Assembly (NCBI GenBank): GCA_025738555.1
Contig: JAOVFP010000008.1
Coordinates: 4,464,001-4,528,000, forward strand
Reading direction: 5' to 3'
Origin: Cyathus striatus
Taxonomy: Eukaryota; Basidiomycota; Agaricomycetes; Agaricales; Nidulariaceae
Length of the DNA: 64,000 bases
Position 1 is the stretch's first letter, and each line of letters starts with the position of its first letter. Of this stretch, positions 33,783-49,408 are shown one piece after another. A program made the translations under genes and the position numbers. Under the pieces are notes generated by a model, which saw nothing but the letters and a program-made list of their open reading frames with translations, did no database searches and was not told the DNA's origin.

Positions 33783-34402
33783 CCATGGTAGATGTAGGTA
33801 TGGTATGCGCTCGTTTTATGATGATATTTTAGATGGATGTTTTCTCGGCCAATAATACTGTAAATTTGCACATAGCATGATGTATGTATATATATTTGTA
33901 GGATTTAGGATACATAATAGACCAAACACTTACAATAGAAATATTGAAGTGAACTGTGACAAAGAATGATGTGGAGAAACGAGTTGGGGACGCTAGAGAA
34001 GTGTCGAGGACAAAAAGAGAAAATCCAATATGGCAAGCAGTGCCAGAAATGGTAAGTCTGTCCTATGATTGCACTGGTACAGTTCTGCCGCCGAGTCCAC
34101 TGCTACTTCCACCTGTACCACCATCTCCCCTTCCTCTTCCCCTTCCCCTTCTTCGCGCTTTCCCCTCTTCCCTGTCCCTCCGCCGCGCTATCCATGTATC
34201 TCTGACTCTTCCTCAGTTGCTTGTATATCTAGCTGCTAGTCGGACACTGGTATCTCCTTCAGTATTCAAGTTACTCCTTCTATCGGTATTGGGCGACTAT
34301 CATTCCCTCTTGTGTCTGCACCACAGCCTTCTACTGCCCTTTGCTTTGCCGGTCAGTATATATAACGGCCACCAGACTCCTCCGCATCTGTACTGAGGGA
34401 CC
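33783..34402. other. intergenic, upstream of ankyrin gene
   Basis: Pyrimidine-rich between 34090 and 34330. The plus-strand frame at 33956-34396 is low-complexity leader-like sequence and is not called a gene. Confidence 0.45.
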
Positions 34403-37400
34403 ATGCCTGTTCCTTTGAGGACAACCTATCACAAGGCGGAGGCAAAATACAATGTCACTACCGAATGTCCGTTACCTTATAGTTATTCTCCTTCTTATCA
34501 GTCTAATGCCTAATGTATTCATAGTTCCTGCGCTTGGGCTTCATTCAGCGGCGGCTAATGGCAACGTTGGCTTAGTCGAATATGCTCTCGATCATGGCCA
34601 ACCAGTTAATTCTGTTCTTGATGGAGTACTGCCCCTCCATGCGGCGTGTGCAGGGGGCAATGTGCAAGTTGTCAAGCTGCTCATTGAACATGGTGCAGAT
34701 GTCAATGCCCCAAGGTATGTGCTGGTATTTTGGGCTCGCTTATCCGTCTGTTCATAACGTGCGGACTAACTTGCTTTTGTATCAAGGCTTCCTCGCCGGT
34801 ATTCAAACGACAGAAATCGGGATACATCGGCACCCATCGTTGGAAGCTCTGGCTCGACTCCCCTCCACTTCGCCTCTGCAAATGGTAATACAGAGGTTGT
34901 CGAACTTCTTCTCCGCCATGGTGCGCATGCAGACCGCCCCGATAAACACGGTGTTACGGCTGAGATGCTTGCCAAGCAGAATAGATGGATACAATGTGCT
35001 GATGTCCTACGAAATTGGCTCCTGCATAAAGATAGAGATTTAGAAGAAAGGGAAAACCTTGCAGATGAGGTGTCAAGTGGTCTTACCCGAGACCGTGTAA
35101 ACACGTCTGCCTTTGACGCCGATGCATCCCCATCTTCTTCCCGCCGACGTTTACAAGTGAAGCACTCATTTGATACTGCCCTCAATATGTTTAAATCATC
35201 TTCCACCAACCTTGCAGAATCATACAAACGGTCTCAGCACCCATCTCACACCCCAACCCCTCCCGCTTCCCCACACAAACCGCTTGGTGAATATACTTTT
35301 TATCCCACTGAAGAAGGATCAGATACGCACACGCCCATTGACCCAGCTACTCGTCGCCCGTCTCTCCCACATGTTCTGCAACCTCAGGATGATAACTCAA
35401 CAACAAAGCAGACGATCACATCGACGACATCTAATTCCAGACAACGCCGTCCGCGATCTGCCGGAAACGGTGCTGACCGGACGACAGAGCAGGGGCATGG
35501 ACCTATAATTTATGGAAGAGGGGGAGCTGCAAGGAAGCTAGGTAGTAAATACTCCTTGATGAACATTTTTAAGAAAGGGCAAGGAGACGATACTCCTTCT
35601 GAGGGCGATTTTACCCAGCAGGATTCTTCAATACATCCATCATCTAAACATTTAGGCTCTTCCACCACCCTGCCAATATCAGCATCGCCAAATCAGAATG
35701 ACACGCTTGGAATTCCAAGTGCATCCGAAGTAGAGTTTATTGATACCGCCAGCACATATGATTCTTCCACATCATGCTCTCCATTTTCACGATCTGGTTT
35801 TCGGTTCCATCGCGGAAGTGATGCGTCCGTTAGATCGTCCCTTCAACAACCAGAAAGAACTTCTCCACAAGTTCAGCGTAGACCATCTTCTAGTTTACGA
35901 TCCTCACGAGCTGCTGTTCCGTTGACGCCCGATGTGCATAGTGGTCTTTCACAGAAGCAAACTCGTGATCGTTCACGATCGACGAACGGCTATCCGACAA
36001 ATTATACCATTGATGAAGCCACAAATGCTCAGCCTCCCAGTCCCAGTTCAAGCCCCTTGTCTCGACTGAACGTCCTTCGTTCGCAGGGACATCGACGAGA
36101 TCGGTCCGGCTCTGCAAGCAGTATGTTAGGCGATTCTAGCTCGCCATCCGTTTTTCTAGACGATGACGGCTCTGTACCCGACGTCGAAATATCCGCCCTC
36201 CACTAAGGCCGGGAATTTTACGCGCGCATAACCGCTCGTCATCTAATGGACAAGTTAACGGCCCGTTCAGGGCACTTAGATTTGATTCTTCTTCTGAAGT
36301 CAATACTGAGGTACAGCAAGGAGATGAACATCTTATTTCTTTGCGCTCCAGCAACAGTACAGGATCATTTGCGAAAGTAAAGTCCAGTGTTGCTAACATA
36401 AGACCGGGAAGCGCCGGTTCAGGATTCCAAGAATCTGCATACCGGGATCTTTCTTCTGCTCCTGCTGTTGTTGGTGACTTCAGACGTCTTCCTGAAGATA
36501 CAAGAGAAAATGAACAAGACGAAAATGATTATGGTCACCCTTTGGAACGACATGAAGAGTCACGTTTCTGCAGGTAGTGAGTCAGATAAAGCTTCACTAA
36601 CGAGGCAGCGTGGCATGTCTTTTGCGTCCTCGCAGTCTTCGCTCTCTCCTATCCTTAGCAACGACGGTGGAGCTGTCGAGGCCCCAGCCATCCTTACCCG
36701 AGACTTTCCTTTTCAGCATCCATCGGCCTCCTCCACTTCCCCTGGATAGTGCCCGGTCTGCCGCAATTGAATTAGAGTATCAGACTGATGAGAACGACAA
36801 TAACGAGTTACCTAACATTGTTGCTCTGAAGGATATTCAGATTTCACATGGTACATCTACATCTTCCTCAAAGCCGATGGGGTCTAGAGCTTCAGTAGAG
36901 ACTAGTTCTACTGCTCCTCATATCGATCTTAGCTCTATATCATCGCATGCTCAGGCCGAAGCGTTGGTACAGAAAGCTCGCCAAGAAGTATTGGAAATGG
37001 CTAATACCGTACAAGAAATAATCCTAGTTCCCAGCGGTACCGGACGGACGCCACTTAGTGCAAAGCTTGCTGCTTATGGTGAGACTCTTGCTCTCGAAAA
37101 ACGTTTGCGAGAACAAAAAGAGGCTCAAGATACCACAAACAACATCAATACCCAAAACCCTACAGAGAAGAATGCATGCGAATGTTCATCACTCGGCGAC
37201 CACTCCCAGTCAATATCCGACAGCTCTCGAAGACACCGAGATGGCGTCGAGCGTCAGCTCAGTTTGGAGAGTAAACCGGCTGAACGGATAAAGCGGCGAC
37301 CACGACCAGGTGATGTCAGAAGACCTTCTACGGCGGATGGTTGTAAGTATTCTGAGTCAGTTTTACCTGTGTCGTACTTATATATACTTGATATAGTATT

Positions 37401-37865
37401 TGGAAGAAATAATCATTCAATTTCTTACGGTCAATTTGAGGCGCCAGCTACTAACTCAAATTCCATTTCTAATGCAACGTACTCATCTCCTTTGGAGTGC
37501 TCTGGGCAAATGCAGCGTATGCTACCAGAATCTACATCGCCTTGTGCCTGCTCAGATAATCAACCTGTGTGCAACGAACCGCTGGATGCGAGCGATTTGA
37601 TTGAAGCTGAAGAATCAGTTAGCCTAACCAGCTCCTTGGACGACATTTCTGTGAATACAGAAATGGGATCTCAGATATGCCGAGTGTCTTCGACACCTCA
37701 TTCTGCATACCTAGCCAGAGGGAAGCGCGAGCAAGACAGAAGTGCGAAGAAGTTGACAAGAATGGGGCTACCGCCTAGCGAGCAAGGCGGGCGTGCCCTC
37801 CCGTCACCCCAAAGCGCTTTGGGGCTATTAAATCCTTGATGCAGACACTCAAGGGTAAGCCATGA
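34403..37865 (+). CDS. large ankyrin-repeat protein, unknown
   Basis: The first exon encodes MPVPLRTTYHKAEAKYNVTT. After an intron (about 34463-34530) at least three ankyrin repeats follow: GLHSAAANGNVGLVEYALDH, PLHAACAGGNVQVVKLLIEH and, after a second intron, TPLHFASANGNTEVVELLLR. The remaining 900 or more residues are Ser/Thr/Pro-rich and disordered, with short helical blocks (ARSRVEALVQKARQEVLEM-like near 36970, LEKRLREQKEAQD). The final codons near 37810-37865 read KRFGAIKSLMQTLKGKP, a basic helix that I take as the true C-terminus. The 5' half is secure. The joins near 36180-36210, 36700 and 37770 could not be placed on clean GT-AG introns, so the 3' model is approximate; a split into two genes is possible. 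Ankyrin repeats suggest a protein-binding scaffold. Confidence 0.65.
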
Positions 37866-38285
37866 TGCATAATGATTTGCATATGTAAAACTACATTGTT
37901 TGTTCATTCATCTGCTACGGTTATGTATTTTGTGTATCTTGTAGTTGCGTTTTTCTGATGTCATATTGTTATCTTGTCTAGGCATTTCTATTACATTTCG
38001 ATATATCTGTTGTAACTATACTTGTATTACTTGTCGGGTTTTTAAGTACATATTTTCTTTTCCGAGTTCCTAAGTACACACTTGTATTCTACTTCTGTGT
38101 TGCATTGAACAGGTGACCAGTATTTAAGCTCCTAACCTAGCTACTTTAAATAGTCATGTGCACTCCCACCGATTTTCAGTTGCCCCTTGCAATTACTAAC
38201 CACCAACCACATATAACAAGTATCGGACTAAAGGTACAACTCCAATACATTTATTGTTTTTGGTGTACATATGTTGCAGCAACAG
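37866..38285. other. intergenic, AT-rich
   Basis: AT-rich 3' flank of the ankyrin gene and upstream region of a weak small ORF. Nothing further is recognised. Confidence 0.4.
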
Positions 38286-38287
38286 GC

Positions 38288-38548
38288 ATGTCAGCACCGG
38301 AAGTAGCTGAGCAGCTCATCATCACAGCTTCCCCTTTCCAAGAAGGAAAGTTGCCTCAAGCCTTACAGGACCAAATTGGGGCAATTAGAACTTGCCTGAC
38401 AACATGGCTTTCAACGGTCGCAGACTGCAGACGTGGTGTTCGCGGCTCAGCAGAACGATTGGAAACAGCTATGGAGAACCTAACAAGTTGGCATTTGTTC
38501 ATACACCCATACAGTCCTACAGAGAACACTGACGAGATTTTATGGTAA
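38288..38548 (+). CDS. hypothetical small helical protein
   Basis: The frame continues upstream to 38156, but the Met at about 38288 (MSAPEVAEQLIITAS) begins the protein-like part of about 86 residues. It is helical and charged: GKLPQALQDQIGAIRTCLTT, WLSTVADCRRGVRGSAERLE and TAMENLTSW. No family is recognised. The composition and heptad-like spacing suggest a short coiled-coil subunit. No splice structure or promoter confirms it. Confidence 0.4.
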   Translation: MSAPEVAEQLIITASPFQEGKLPQALQDQIGAIRTCLTTWLSTVADCRRGVRGSAERLETAMENLTSWHLFIHPYSPTENTDEILW

Positions 38549-38808
38549 TAGACTTGACTGTGGCAGACGAATACGCGTTTTCTGTTGTGATTTTGAGTGT
38601 TTGATTTAAAGTGTGAATGAGAACTTGAGATTGCTAGTGCCTCATACAGAGGACTTATATACATAATAGACAAGTAACTACTATTTTCTAGTGTATGCTA
38701 CTATAATCTACCAAATCCTATTCCAGATACTACCATAATCTTCCTGTATATTCCAACATGTACTACTACATTCTCCAATGATCCCCTACCCTCTCGCTTA
38801 CATAACAT

Positions 38809-39177
38809 GTGACTAATCCGCTAGATATCAAGGTGCCGGCTGAAATCCCAACATTTTCTCCTGCACCAGAAGAACCATTCATGAAGGTGTTGCTTTCATG
38901 CACGAAATGTTATTGGAATGCGCTTATTTCAAGCTTTGACGAGGAGGAGAAGGAAGAGATGGCGAGACGACTCGATCTGGTTCCGCCGTACGGAAAGAGA
39001 GTACCCGAGTTTGATGGATCGAAATGCGTGAAAGAGCCGGGAAAGCTAAGCGAGAGGGAGTACGAAGGACTTATGCGGACTGTCCACCTTGTGTGCATGG
39101 GGATGGTTTCAAAAGATGTTGGAATGTCATGGCGTGAGCTTGGGGAAGTTGGTGTGCATACATGGGAAGAGGATTAG
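38809..39177 (+). CDS. hypothetical protein, 5' end uncertain
   Basis: Open frame of about 120 codons without an ATG at its upstream end; either the Met near 38881 starts it (MKVLLSCTKCYWNALISSF) or an intron acceptor at CGCTAG (38819-38824) joins it to an upstream exon. The sequence looks protein-like: EEEKEEMARRLDLVPPYGKR, LSEREYEGLMRTVHLVCMGM and VSKDVGMSWRELGEVGVHTW. No family is recognised. It ends 110 bp before the PEX1 start. Confidence 0.4.
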   Translation: MTNPLDIKVPAEIPTFSPAPEEPFMKVLLSCTKCYWNALISSFDEEEKEEMARRLDLVPPYGKRVPEFDGSKCVKEPGKLSEREYEGLMRTVHLVCMGMVSKDVGMSWRELGEVGVHTWEED

Positions 39178-39286
39178 ATTAGATTCTGTCAAAGCCATGT
39201 GAATTTTCGATACGGTCTCTAATAATAAAAAGCGCGGGATGCAAGACAGTAACGCCGCTATCCAGTCTCGACTCTCTTCACCGCCT

Positions 39287-43458
<4,172 letters not shown>

Positions 43459-43557
43459 ATCTCATGGCTTACAATTGTGTGTACTGTACTTATAATATAC
43501 TATTTATGTATTACATGTATGAGAAGACATGATAGTTTCATTTATAGGAGTTGCCAA

Positions 43558-45604
43558 TTAGGCCGGTCCACTTAAAGAAGCAGTTTCTCCCCATGTTTCT
43601 AAAGCAAATTCGGCTTCCTTGATCAAGAGATCAAAGGCCTGTTGTATGTGTTTCTCTTCCGTACGAGCAGCACCGATGGCAAACCTAATGCAGAAAACCC
43701 CGTTCAATGTCGTCTGTGTCAAGAAGATTTCAGAGCGACTTGAAATGCGACCATAGTAGATTCTATTCAACTCGTTCAAGGCTTTGGTAGAAGGTGATAC
43801 GCCATTTGCGGACTTCGGTACAAGCCTGAAGACACTAAGAGCGAAGGATGGTTTAGTAACCAATTCTAAGTATTTAGACTTGGAAACGAGTTCTGCAAAC
43901 TTGTCGCTCAGTTCGATGCACTAACAAGGATTGTCAATATAAATGCCCATCGAAAGCAACGATGTTCAGATACTTTGCGGATATATTTACGGAAACCCTC
44001 TGCACCGAAGCTCCTCAATACGAACCAGAGTTTAAGTGAGCGGAAACGACGTCCTAAGCCAAGATGCCAGTTGCGGTAGTCAATCACCGTTCCTAATACG
44101 AGATCAAAGGAATGTAAGAAAAGGAAAATCGAATAGAAATGCACCTGCGTCCCCGTGTTTAGTTCTCAAGAAAGGAGGTGTCACATCGAGAGCTTCAGTC
44201 AGCAGTTTACGATCACGAACCCAGAGTGTTGATGCGTCAAAGTTAACCAGTCCCCACTTGGATTTTCTTAGCTACGAAAATTGAACCGGGATTCGGTTGG
44301 GGCTTACTTTGTGGAAGTTGGTACAAATGGATGTAGCATGCTCGTTTATGTACTGGAGCTGCAACCTGTCACGGTACTCTGGGCATGACAACGCGACGCC
44401 AGCCCAAGCAGTATCAATATGGAGCCACGTATCGGGATAGGACTTCACTGTTTCAGAACACTGATGAATGAAAAGCAGAAGACGGAGCGATTAACTACTT
44501 GCAAACATCGCTTATCTCGAGGAGGTTGTCAATGGCTCCGGAGGATGTAGTCCCGATAGTGGCAACTGTGAGTTGCTATCGGTCAGCGGCTCTTCCGCCA
44601 GTAGTAGCAGTAGTAAAATGAACGTCACGTACTCAAAATGAAAGGTTTTTTTCCATTAGCAATATCTTCCTCTAATGCTTTCTGTAGTGTTTTACCACGA
44701 AGGGAAAATTGATCCTCGGACGTGACATCAAGACCACGAACTTGAAGTCCTAATACAAGACCAGCTTTGAGACCAAGGGAGTGTGTTTGAGTAGTGGTAT
44801 AAATGACGAGTTCCTCGATCTTTACGGCGGGATGTTTGCGCTGGTAAGCAGAGCGTGCGGCGGTAATGGCGACCAAGGCAGATTCTGAGGCGGTAGTCTG
44901 ACTCGTTGGATGAATGAATGAAACGAAAGATTACTAGATTGGACAGCGCACCTGTAAACAGCCGCCACCTACACCGGAAGAGTTGTAAAAGTCCGGGGAC
45001 AAGGCAAGAAGTTTTGCCGCCCAGTCCATAACTATGGCCTCTAGCTCTGTACAGGCAGGACTGGCAGACCACTACAGAAGACAGGTAAGCAGCAACAGGG
45101 AGATATGTGAGGGATAGTGTACATTGAAGCCAGGATTGCAGGCACTTGAAGCGTAGAGGTCGCCTATCATTCCCTCAAAGGTGCATGCGGTAGGGAAGTA
45201 GGCAAAGAAGGAGGGATGCTGCCAGTGAGTAAGGCCTGAGGGACAGGGAGTTGAGGTGGATTAGGGATTGCATGGATGGTATTTTCTTACCTGGTATGAT
45301 GTATTTCTGGTAATCATCTGCAATGAGCTGAAAGTCCTCTCCTTCCTCGGGGGGAGCGACTGGAGAGGAGTGAATATGAGTACCACCGGGAGTGAATAAG
45401 TTGTTGGCTCACGGGGAATATGCTGCCTGAGGTATCCTGGCTCTACCTGAGAAGTAACGGGCTTGTCGTGAAGGGAGTAATAGTAGTCGCAGATGCGGTC
45501 AATGGCCTGGTAGCCAGCTTTCCTGAATCTAAATGAGAGGAAGGTGGATGTCAGATGAGAGGAAGCAAATGGACAAGGAGTCGGACTGACTGTTCGATGT
45601 CCAT
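43558..45604 (-). CDS. PLP-dependent aromatic-L-amino-acid decarboxylase (group II)
   Basis: Predicted decarboxylase of tryptophan, tyrosine, DOPA or related amino acids. The first exon encodes MDIEQ, then [20 protein letters not shown]. Family motifs include [91 protein letters not shown] and [19 protein letters not shown]. The PLP-lysine motif is [13 protein letters not shown] (usually NPHKW). The C-terminal part reads [20 protein letters not shown] and [15 protein letters not shown]. About ten introns. The substrate cannot be fixed from sequence. It lies beside, convergent with, PEX1 and shows no pathway cluster. Confidence 0.9.
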
Positions 45605-46515
45605 TGTGGGGGGAAGCGACGACTCAACGTTAAGGACGCTGACATTTATCTTATCTGCAGAGCGGATGATCGGCCGACAATAACGGGAGTGAGACACGGA
45701 AGCATCAGGAGATGCAATAATAATAATATCTGATAATCGATATACAGTCATCAACCATTATACGTGACAACAAAACTTGAAGCTGTGATTCCACATCATT
45801 TAGTACATATTCTACTATAAAAATTGTACATATGGATAGATATAATCATATAGAATCGCTTTGTATAATTTTTACCGCACTGTGTTTTAGTAGGGAACGA
45901 ACATTCGCAAAATAGTTGAGGGGACTGGATTTTGATCCAAACCACGTGGCGTGACAGCCGCTGATGGCAATACAGTATATTACAAAACACTTCAAAATTA
46001 AAGATTGCCGAAGTCCGGATCATTAATATAAACAAAACCTCCTTGTCTCGCAACACTGAGCACTTCAGATTTTTAGTGATATCAGAGAACATAGATGCAC
46101 TTTACTCATAAAAACATTTATACAGTTTTATTACATTGAATTATAGCTGCTTATGTTATAAAACAGTTAAATCAAGTACCTTTATTGAGTAATACATGCC
46201 GTGTATTTTTTGGAAATCTCATGTTTGGGGTAACTCTCCAACATAATTTATGTGTCATATATCTATTTCAATATATATTTGTAAAAATACTGTTGGAACT
46301 CATTCTTGGGATACTATGCCTCAAAATAAAAAAAGAATTATAGTGATAGCCATAGATTTGAGGTGAGGAGAAGACAATCAGTTGAGTTTGTCACGTTGGG
46401 TGGGGTGTCACGTTGGGTGGTTGATGACTGTATCACGTGATCGTGTAATATATTTGTTTATTGAATATTTATTATTCTGTCTCTATCTCTGCTCCTTTTA
46501 TTATTTAGCATTAAA
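45605..46515. other. AT-rich intergenic, ketoreductase promoter
   Basis: About 900 bp, very AT-rich between 45780 and 46350. No supported gene. Near the ketoreductase gene a 14-bp direct repeat GTCACGTTGGGTGG occurs twice (46390-46403 and 46407-46420), followed by TCACGTGA at 46433-46440. Confidence 0.5.
46390..46440. promoter_or_regulatory. tandem GTCACGTTGGGTGG repeats plus E-box
   Basis: Two identical 14-bp copies 17 bp apart start to start, then the palindrome TCACGTGA, all 75-125 bp before the ketoreductase start codon. This arrangement is typical of an upstream activating site; a bHLH factor would fit the E-box. Confidence 0.5.
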
Positions 46516-47826
46516 ATGGTCTATTCTCTCCTTAAAGACTGGTCTGTCCAGCTAGGCAAGTCGTCCAACCCACTCACCTTTTCTTCTGATGACATTTCTC
46601 CAGTCAACTCCAGGCCTTGCGTCGCAACCTTCCTCCTCGCCGTTGGCTCCCTCGCCCTTTTCCGTCTCGCCTACCAGACGCTGTCCGTCTTGCTTCAGAC
46701 ATTCATTCTCCCCGGGACCAATGTTCGTGTCTCCCTATTTATTCTGCCCTATTTTGTTGATGTTTTGCTCTGCCTGTAGCTGCAACGTTTCGGCGCGAAA
46801 AAGGGGGCATGGGCTATCGTAACTGGCTCAACTGACGGTATTGGAAAGGAGTTCTCCTTCCAGCTCGCCAAGGCCGGCTACAACATCCTTCTCGTAGCCA
46901 GGAATAACGACCTCTTGTCTTCCACTGCTGTTGAAATAGGTCAACGCGTTTAATATTGCCATCTTCCTTCACCTCCTAACATATAATGTACTCTACAGGG
47001 AGCAAGTACGGCGTAACGACTGCTACGTATTCCATCGACTTTGCAAAAGCGGATGACCGTGCATACGAAGCCTTGACCGCCACACTCCAAGGGTATGACA
47101 TTGGTGTTCTTGGTACGTGGCTTGTATACGTTGGCCCCGTGTCCTTCCTTCTCAATGACTTAACTCGCCGACAGTTAACAATGTAGGCAAATCCCATGCC
47201 ATGCCGGCTTACTTCGTGGATACCCCCAAGGACGAAATTACTGACATCCTTGCTATCAACGTCAATGCCACCTTGCGCGTTACGTATGGCGTCTTACCTG
47301 GCATGGTGAAGAAAAAGCGGGGCTTGATCATCAACATCGGATCTTTCGCCGGTGCTGTTCCCTCCCCAATGTTGGCAACCTATTCTGGGTCAAAGGCCTT
47401 CCTTGCAACGTTTACCAGTGCCCTTGCGGAGGAAGTGAAGAAGGACAACATTGTTGTGGAGCACGTCAACACCTACTTTGTGGTGCGTATTTATATGCAT
47501 CTTGATTTCTTCGCTGCGATACTGATTTTTTTTTTTGCTTATTCATACAGGTGTCGAAGCTGTCTAAAATCCGCAAATCTTCTGCCCTTATCCCGCAGCC
47601 AGGACCGTATGTCAGATCGGTTCTGTCTAAAATTGGACTTGCGTGCGGCGCTGGCTACAGCGGGCGTCCGGATACGACTACGCCGTACTGGTCGCATGCA
47701 TTGCTCGACTATACAATGACGTTGATTGGGATGCCGAAGGTGTTCATTGGGTATACGCACGGACTGCACAAGGATATCAGGCGCAGGGCGTTGAAGAAGG
47801 CTGAGCGCGAGGCGAAAGCACAGTGA
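46516..47826 (+). CDS. IFA38: very-long-chain 3-oxoacyl-CoA reductase (Ifa38-like)
   Basis: ER-membrane short-chain dehydrogenase that reduces 3-ketoacyl-CoA with NADPH in very-long-chain fatty acid elongation. The start MVYSLLKDWSVQLGKSSNPL is followed by a transmembrane segment (CVATFLLAVGSLALFRLAY). The NADPH motif is WAIVTGSTDGIGKEF (TGxxxGIG). NNVGKSHAMP, LAINVNATLRVT and INIGSFAG, YSGSKAFLATF give the catalytic Ser, Tyr and Lys. The C-terminus is lysine-rich (RRRALKKAEREAKAQ), fit for ER retrieval. Introns are at about 46724-46780, 46938-46998, 47113-47173 and 47482-47550. Length near 340 residues is normal. Confidence 0.92.
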
Positions 47827-47919
47827 TGGGGTGGCTACATATACATAGGATATATATATGCTAATAGATAGCGGTAGTAGTAGAAATGTCGATATTCCCA
47901 CTAACTTTAGTTAGTAGGG

Positions 47920-48244
47920 TTATAGGGCCGAGTTCAAACATTCTTTGGCAGTAAAATTCGATGCCGACACGCCGACAGGGTCGTTGTGGTCATGCGCTGT
48001 AATCTTCAGCAATTTCCCTTTTGCAGCTTTGTTTGTCCCATTCAAGTTATTCACAAATTGTTCACAAAAGTCTTTCATGGTGCTGTAGTGTATGGGTTGC
48101 ATTTTCTGTTTACTGTACTTGTCTGCGGAGATATATATATAATTTGATTTGATGACAAAAGTCAAAACCAGAACGTACGACGAAGTGTATGAAAATCTTA
48201 GATGATACATTCCGAGAAACTGCAGCTGTTACAGCATTAAACAT
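47920..48244 (-). CDS. hypothetical small protein, two exons
   Basis: Not recognised. Joining exon 1 (MFNAVTAAVSRNVSSKIFIH, FV) to exon 2 through GTACGT..AACAG gives a smooth sequence: KIFIHFVKMQPIHYSTMKDF, CEQFVNNLNGTNKAAKGKLL and DPVGVSASNFTAKECLNSAL. The strand-helix-strand pattern suggests a small folded protein of about 85 residues. The start lies only 38 bp after the CMC1 stop on the same strand, very tight for a fungal gene pair, so the first exon could instead belong to a CMC1 3' region. It is reported as a candidate only. Confidence 0.35.
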
Positions 48245-48282
48245 TATGGGAGTTTTGATCTAAAGAAATTTATGTTCCAGAA

Positions 48283-48648
48283 CTAGTCCTCTTGATATTC
48301 TTGTTGTTGCTGATTCCTAAGACGAAGGTACTCTACTCGAACCTTCTCCATAGGTTCGGGTCCCGTACTAAGAGATTAGTTTTTAAAAAAAGCCTAAGTA
48401 AGATTATATCCACTAACAATTGGACCATGCAGTCTTGTACAACTTTCAGTTTGTCTCTACATGCCCAGGCAACTGAAATTGTGCGACCAGAAGCGCAATC
48501 AGCGAATGCTAAACGTAGAAGTCAGCGGAACAAGCTTTGGGATAGCAAGTAGCAAATGACCCTTGACAACCAAATCACATTCCTTAAGAGCTCGCGCCTT
48601 AGTTGTTTTCAAGAGTGCTTCTTCCTCGCGACGTGATAAAGCATCCAT
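48283..48648 (-). CDS. CMC1: twin-CX9C mitochondrial copper/COX assembly protein Cmc1
   Basis: Intermembrane-space protein of the twin CX9C family needed for cytochrome c oxidase assembly; it is imported and oxidised by the Mia40 pathway. The exons are too short to stand out as long frames. Exon 1 encodes MDALSRREEEALLKTTKARA, LKECDLVVK; a 51-nt intron follows. Exon 2 encodes AFADCASGRTISVAWACRDK, LKVVQDCMVQ; exon 3 encodes FTGPEPMEKVRVEYLRLRNQ and ends QEYQED. The four cysteines form C-x9-C and C-x9-C. About 86 residues. The FTGPEPMEKVRVEYLRLR block is characteristic of Cmc1 rather than Cox17 or Cox19. Confidence 0.85.
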
Positions 48649-49408
48649 GGGCACCAGCAGAAACGAAAGTAGGTGATTATGAGAGTATGTTACGCTTGAG
48701 TTGTTGGAGGGTTAGTACCTTTAAATCGGTTGCTGGTGGGGAATATTAATGAGACGTGAGGAGCAGAAATAAGTGAGAAGAGTGATCGTTAACGACTATA
48801 AACTCGACACTGCCTGCGAAAATCGCTTCCCGCTGTTGGTCTTTTCACAATATGCATTTATTTTTAAATAATAAATAAGGCCGGCTATCGCCGGTAAAAT
48901 TGGACGAACCCAGACTCTAATATAAAACACGTAGAAATGTGATGGTAGAATAAGGATAAGTTCGACATACTTAATCACTACAGCACCATTCCACCATTGA
49001 CAGAAATACTTTTGTGCACTGAAATTCGAAGATAAGTATGCAGAAGTCACCTGAATGGGACGAACAAAGCTGCAACAAGGAAAATCTGATTGTAGAGGAA
49101 GACAAGGCACGTGTTGGGAAGAAATGCGATTGCAGCGTGTTGTCCTCGTTCCTGAACATCTCAGCTCGCAGCGTCGTCGCTTTAATCACCATCCCCAGCC
49201 GTCCTCGTCCTCGTCCTCGTCCCTTCCCCTCTTCCTCTTTCCTCCTATCTCTTTAACGTAACGGCCTCTTCGGCCTTCTCTATTTCTATCTTCTTTGTCC
49301 TAATTACTTTATATTTTTCGTTGCTTGTCGACGATCTACCGCTCTGTTGTTGCCTTACACCTTACTCTCCGTAGCTCTACCCCTCCCACTACCACCACCA
49401 CCACCATC
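48649..49408. other. intergenic between divergent CMC1 and SPA2
   Basis: Promoter region of two divergent genes. A CGTCCT-type microsatellite (about 49200-49222) and pyrimidine-rich sequence precede the SPA2 start. Minus-strand frames at 48796-49192 have no supported product. Confidence 0.45.

Noticed and set aside
45796..46092. Minus-strand ORF in the AT-rich region before the ketoreductase gene
   Set aside because: Hydrophobic and Ile/Phe-rich as expected from AT-rich DNA; no family or splice support.
48875..48895. GCCGGC/GCCGGT stem-loop as a terminator
   Set aside because: Arms of only six bases in a eukaryotic intergenic region; no functional basis.
48796..49192. Minus-strand frames as a gene between CMC1 and SPA2
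   Set aside because: A splice is possible but the joined protein shows no recognisable or protein-like conservation.
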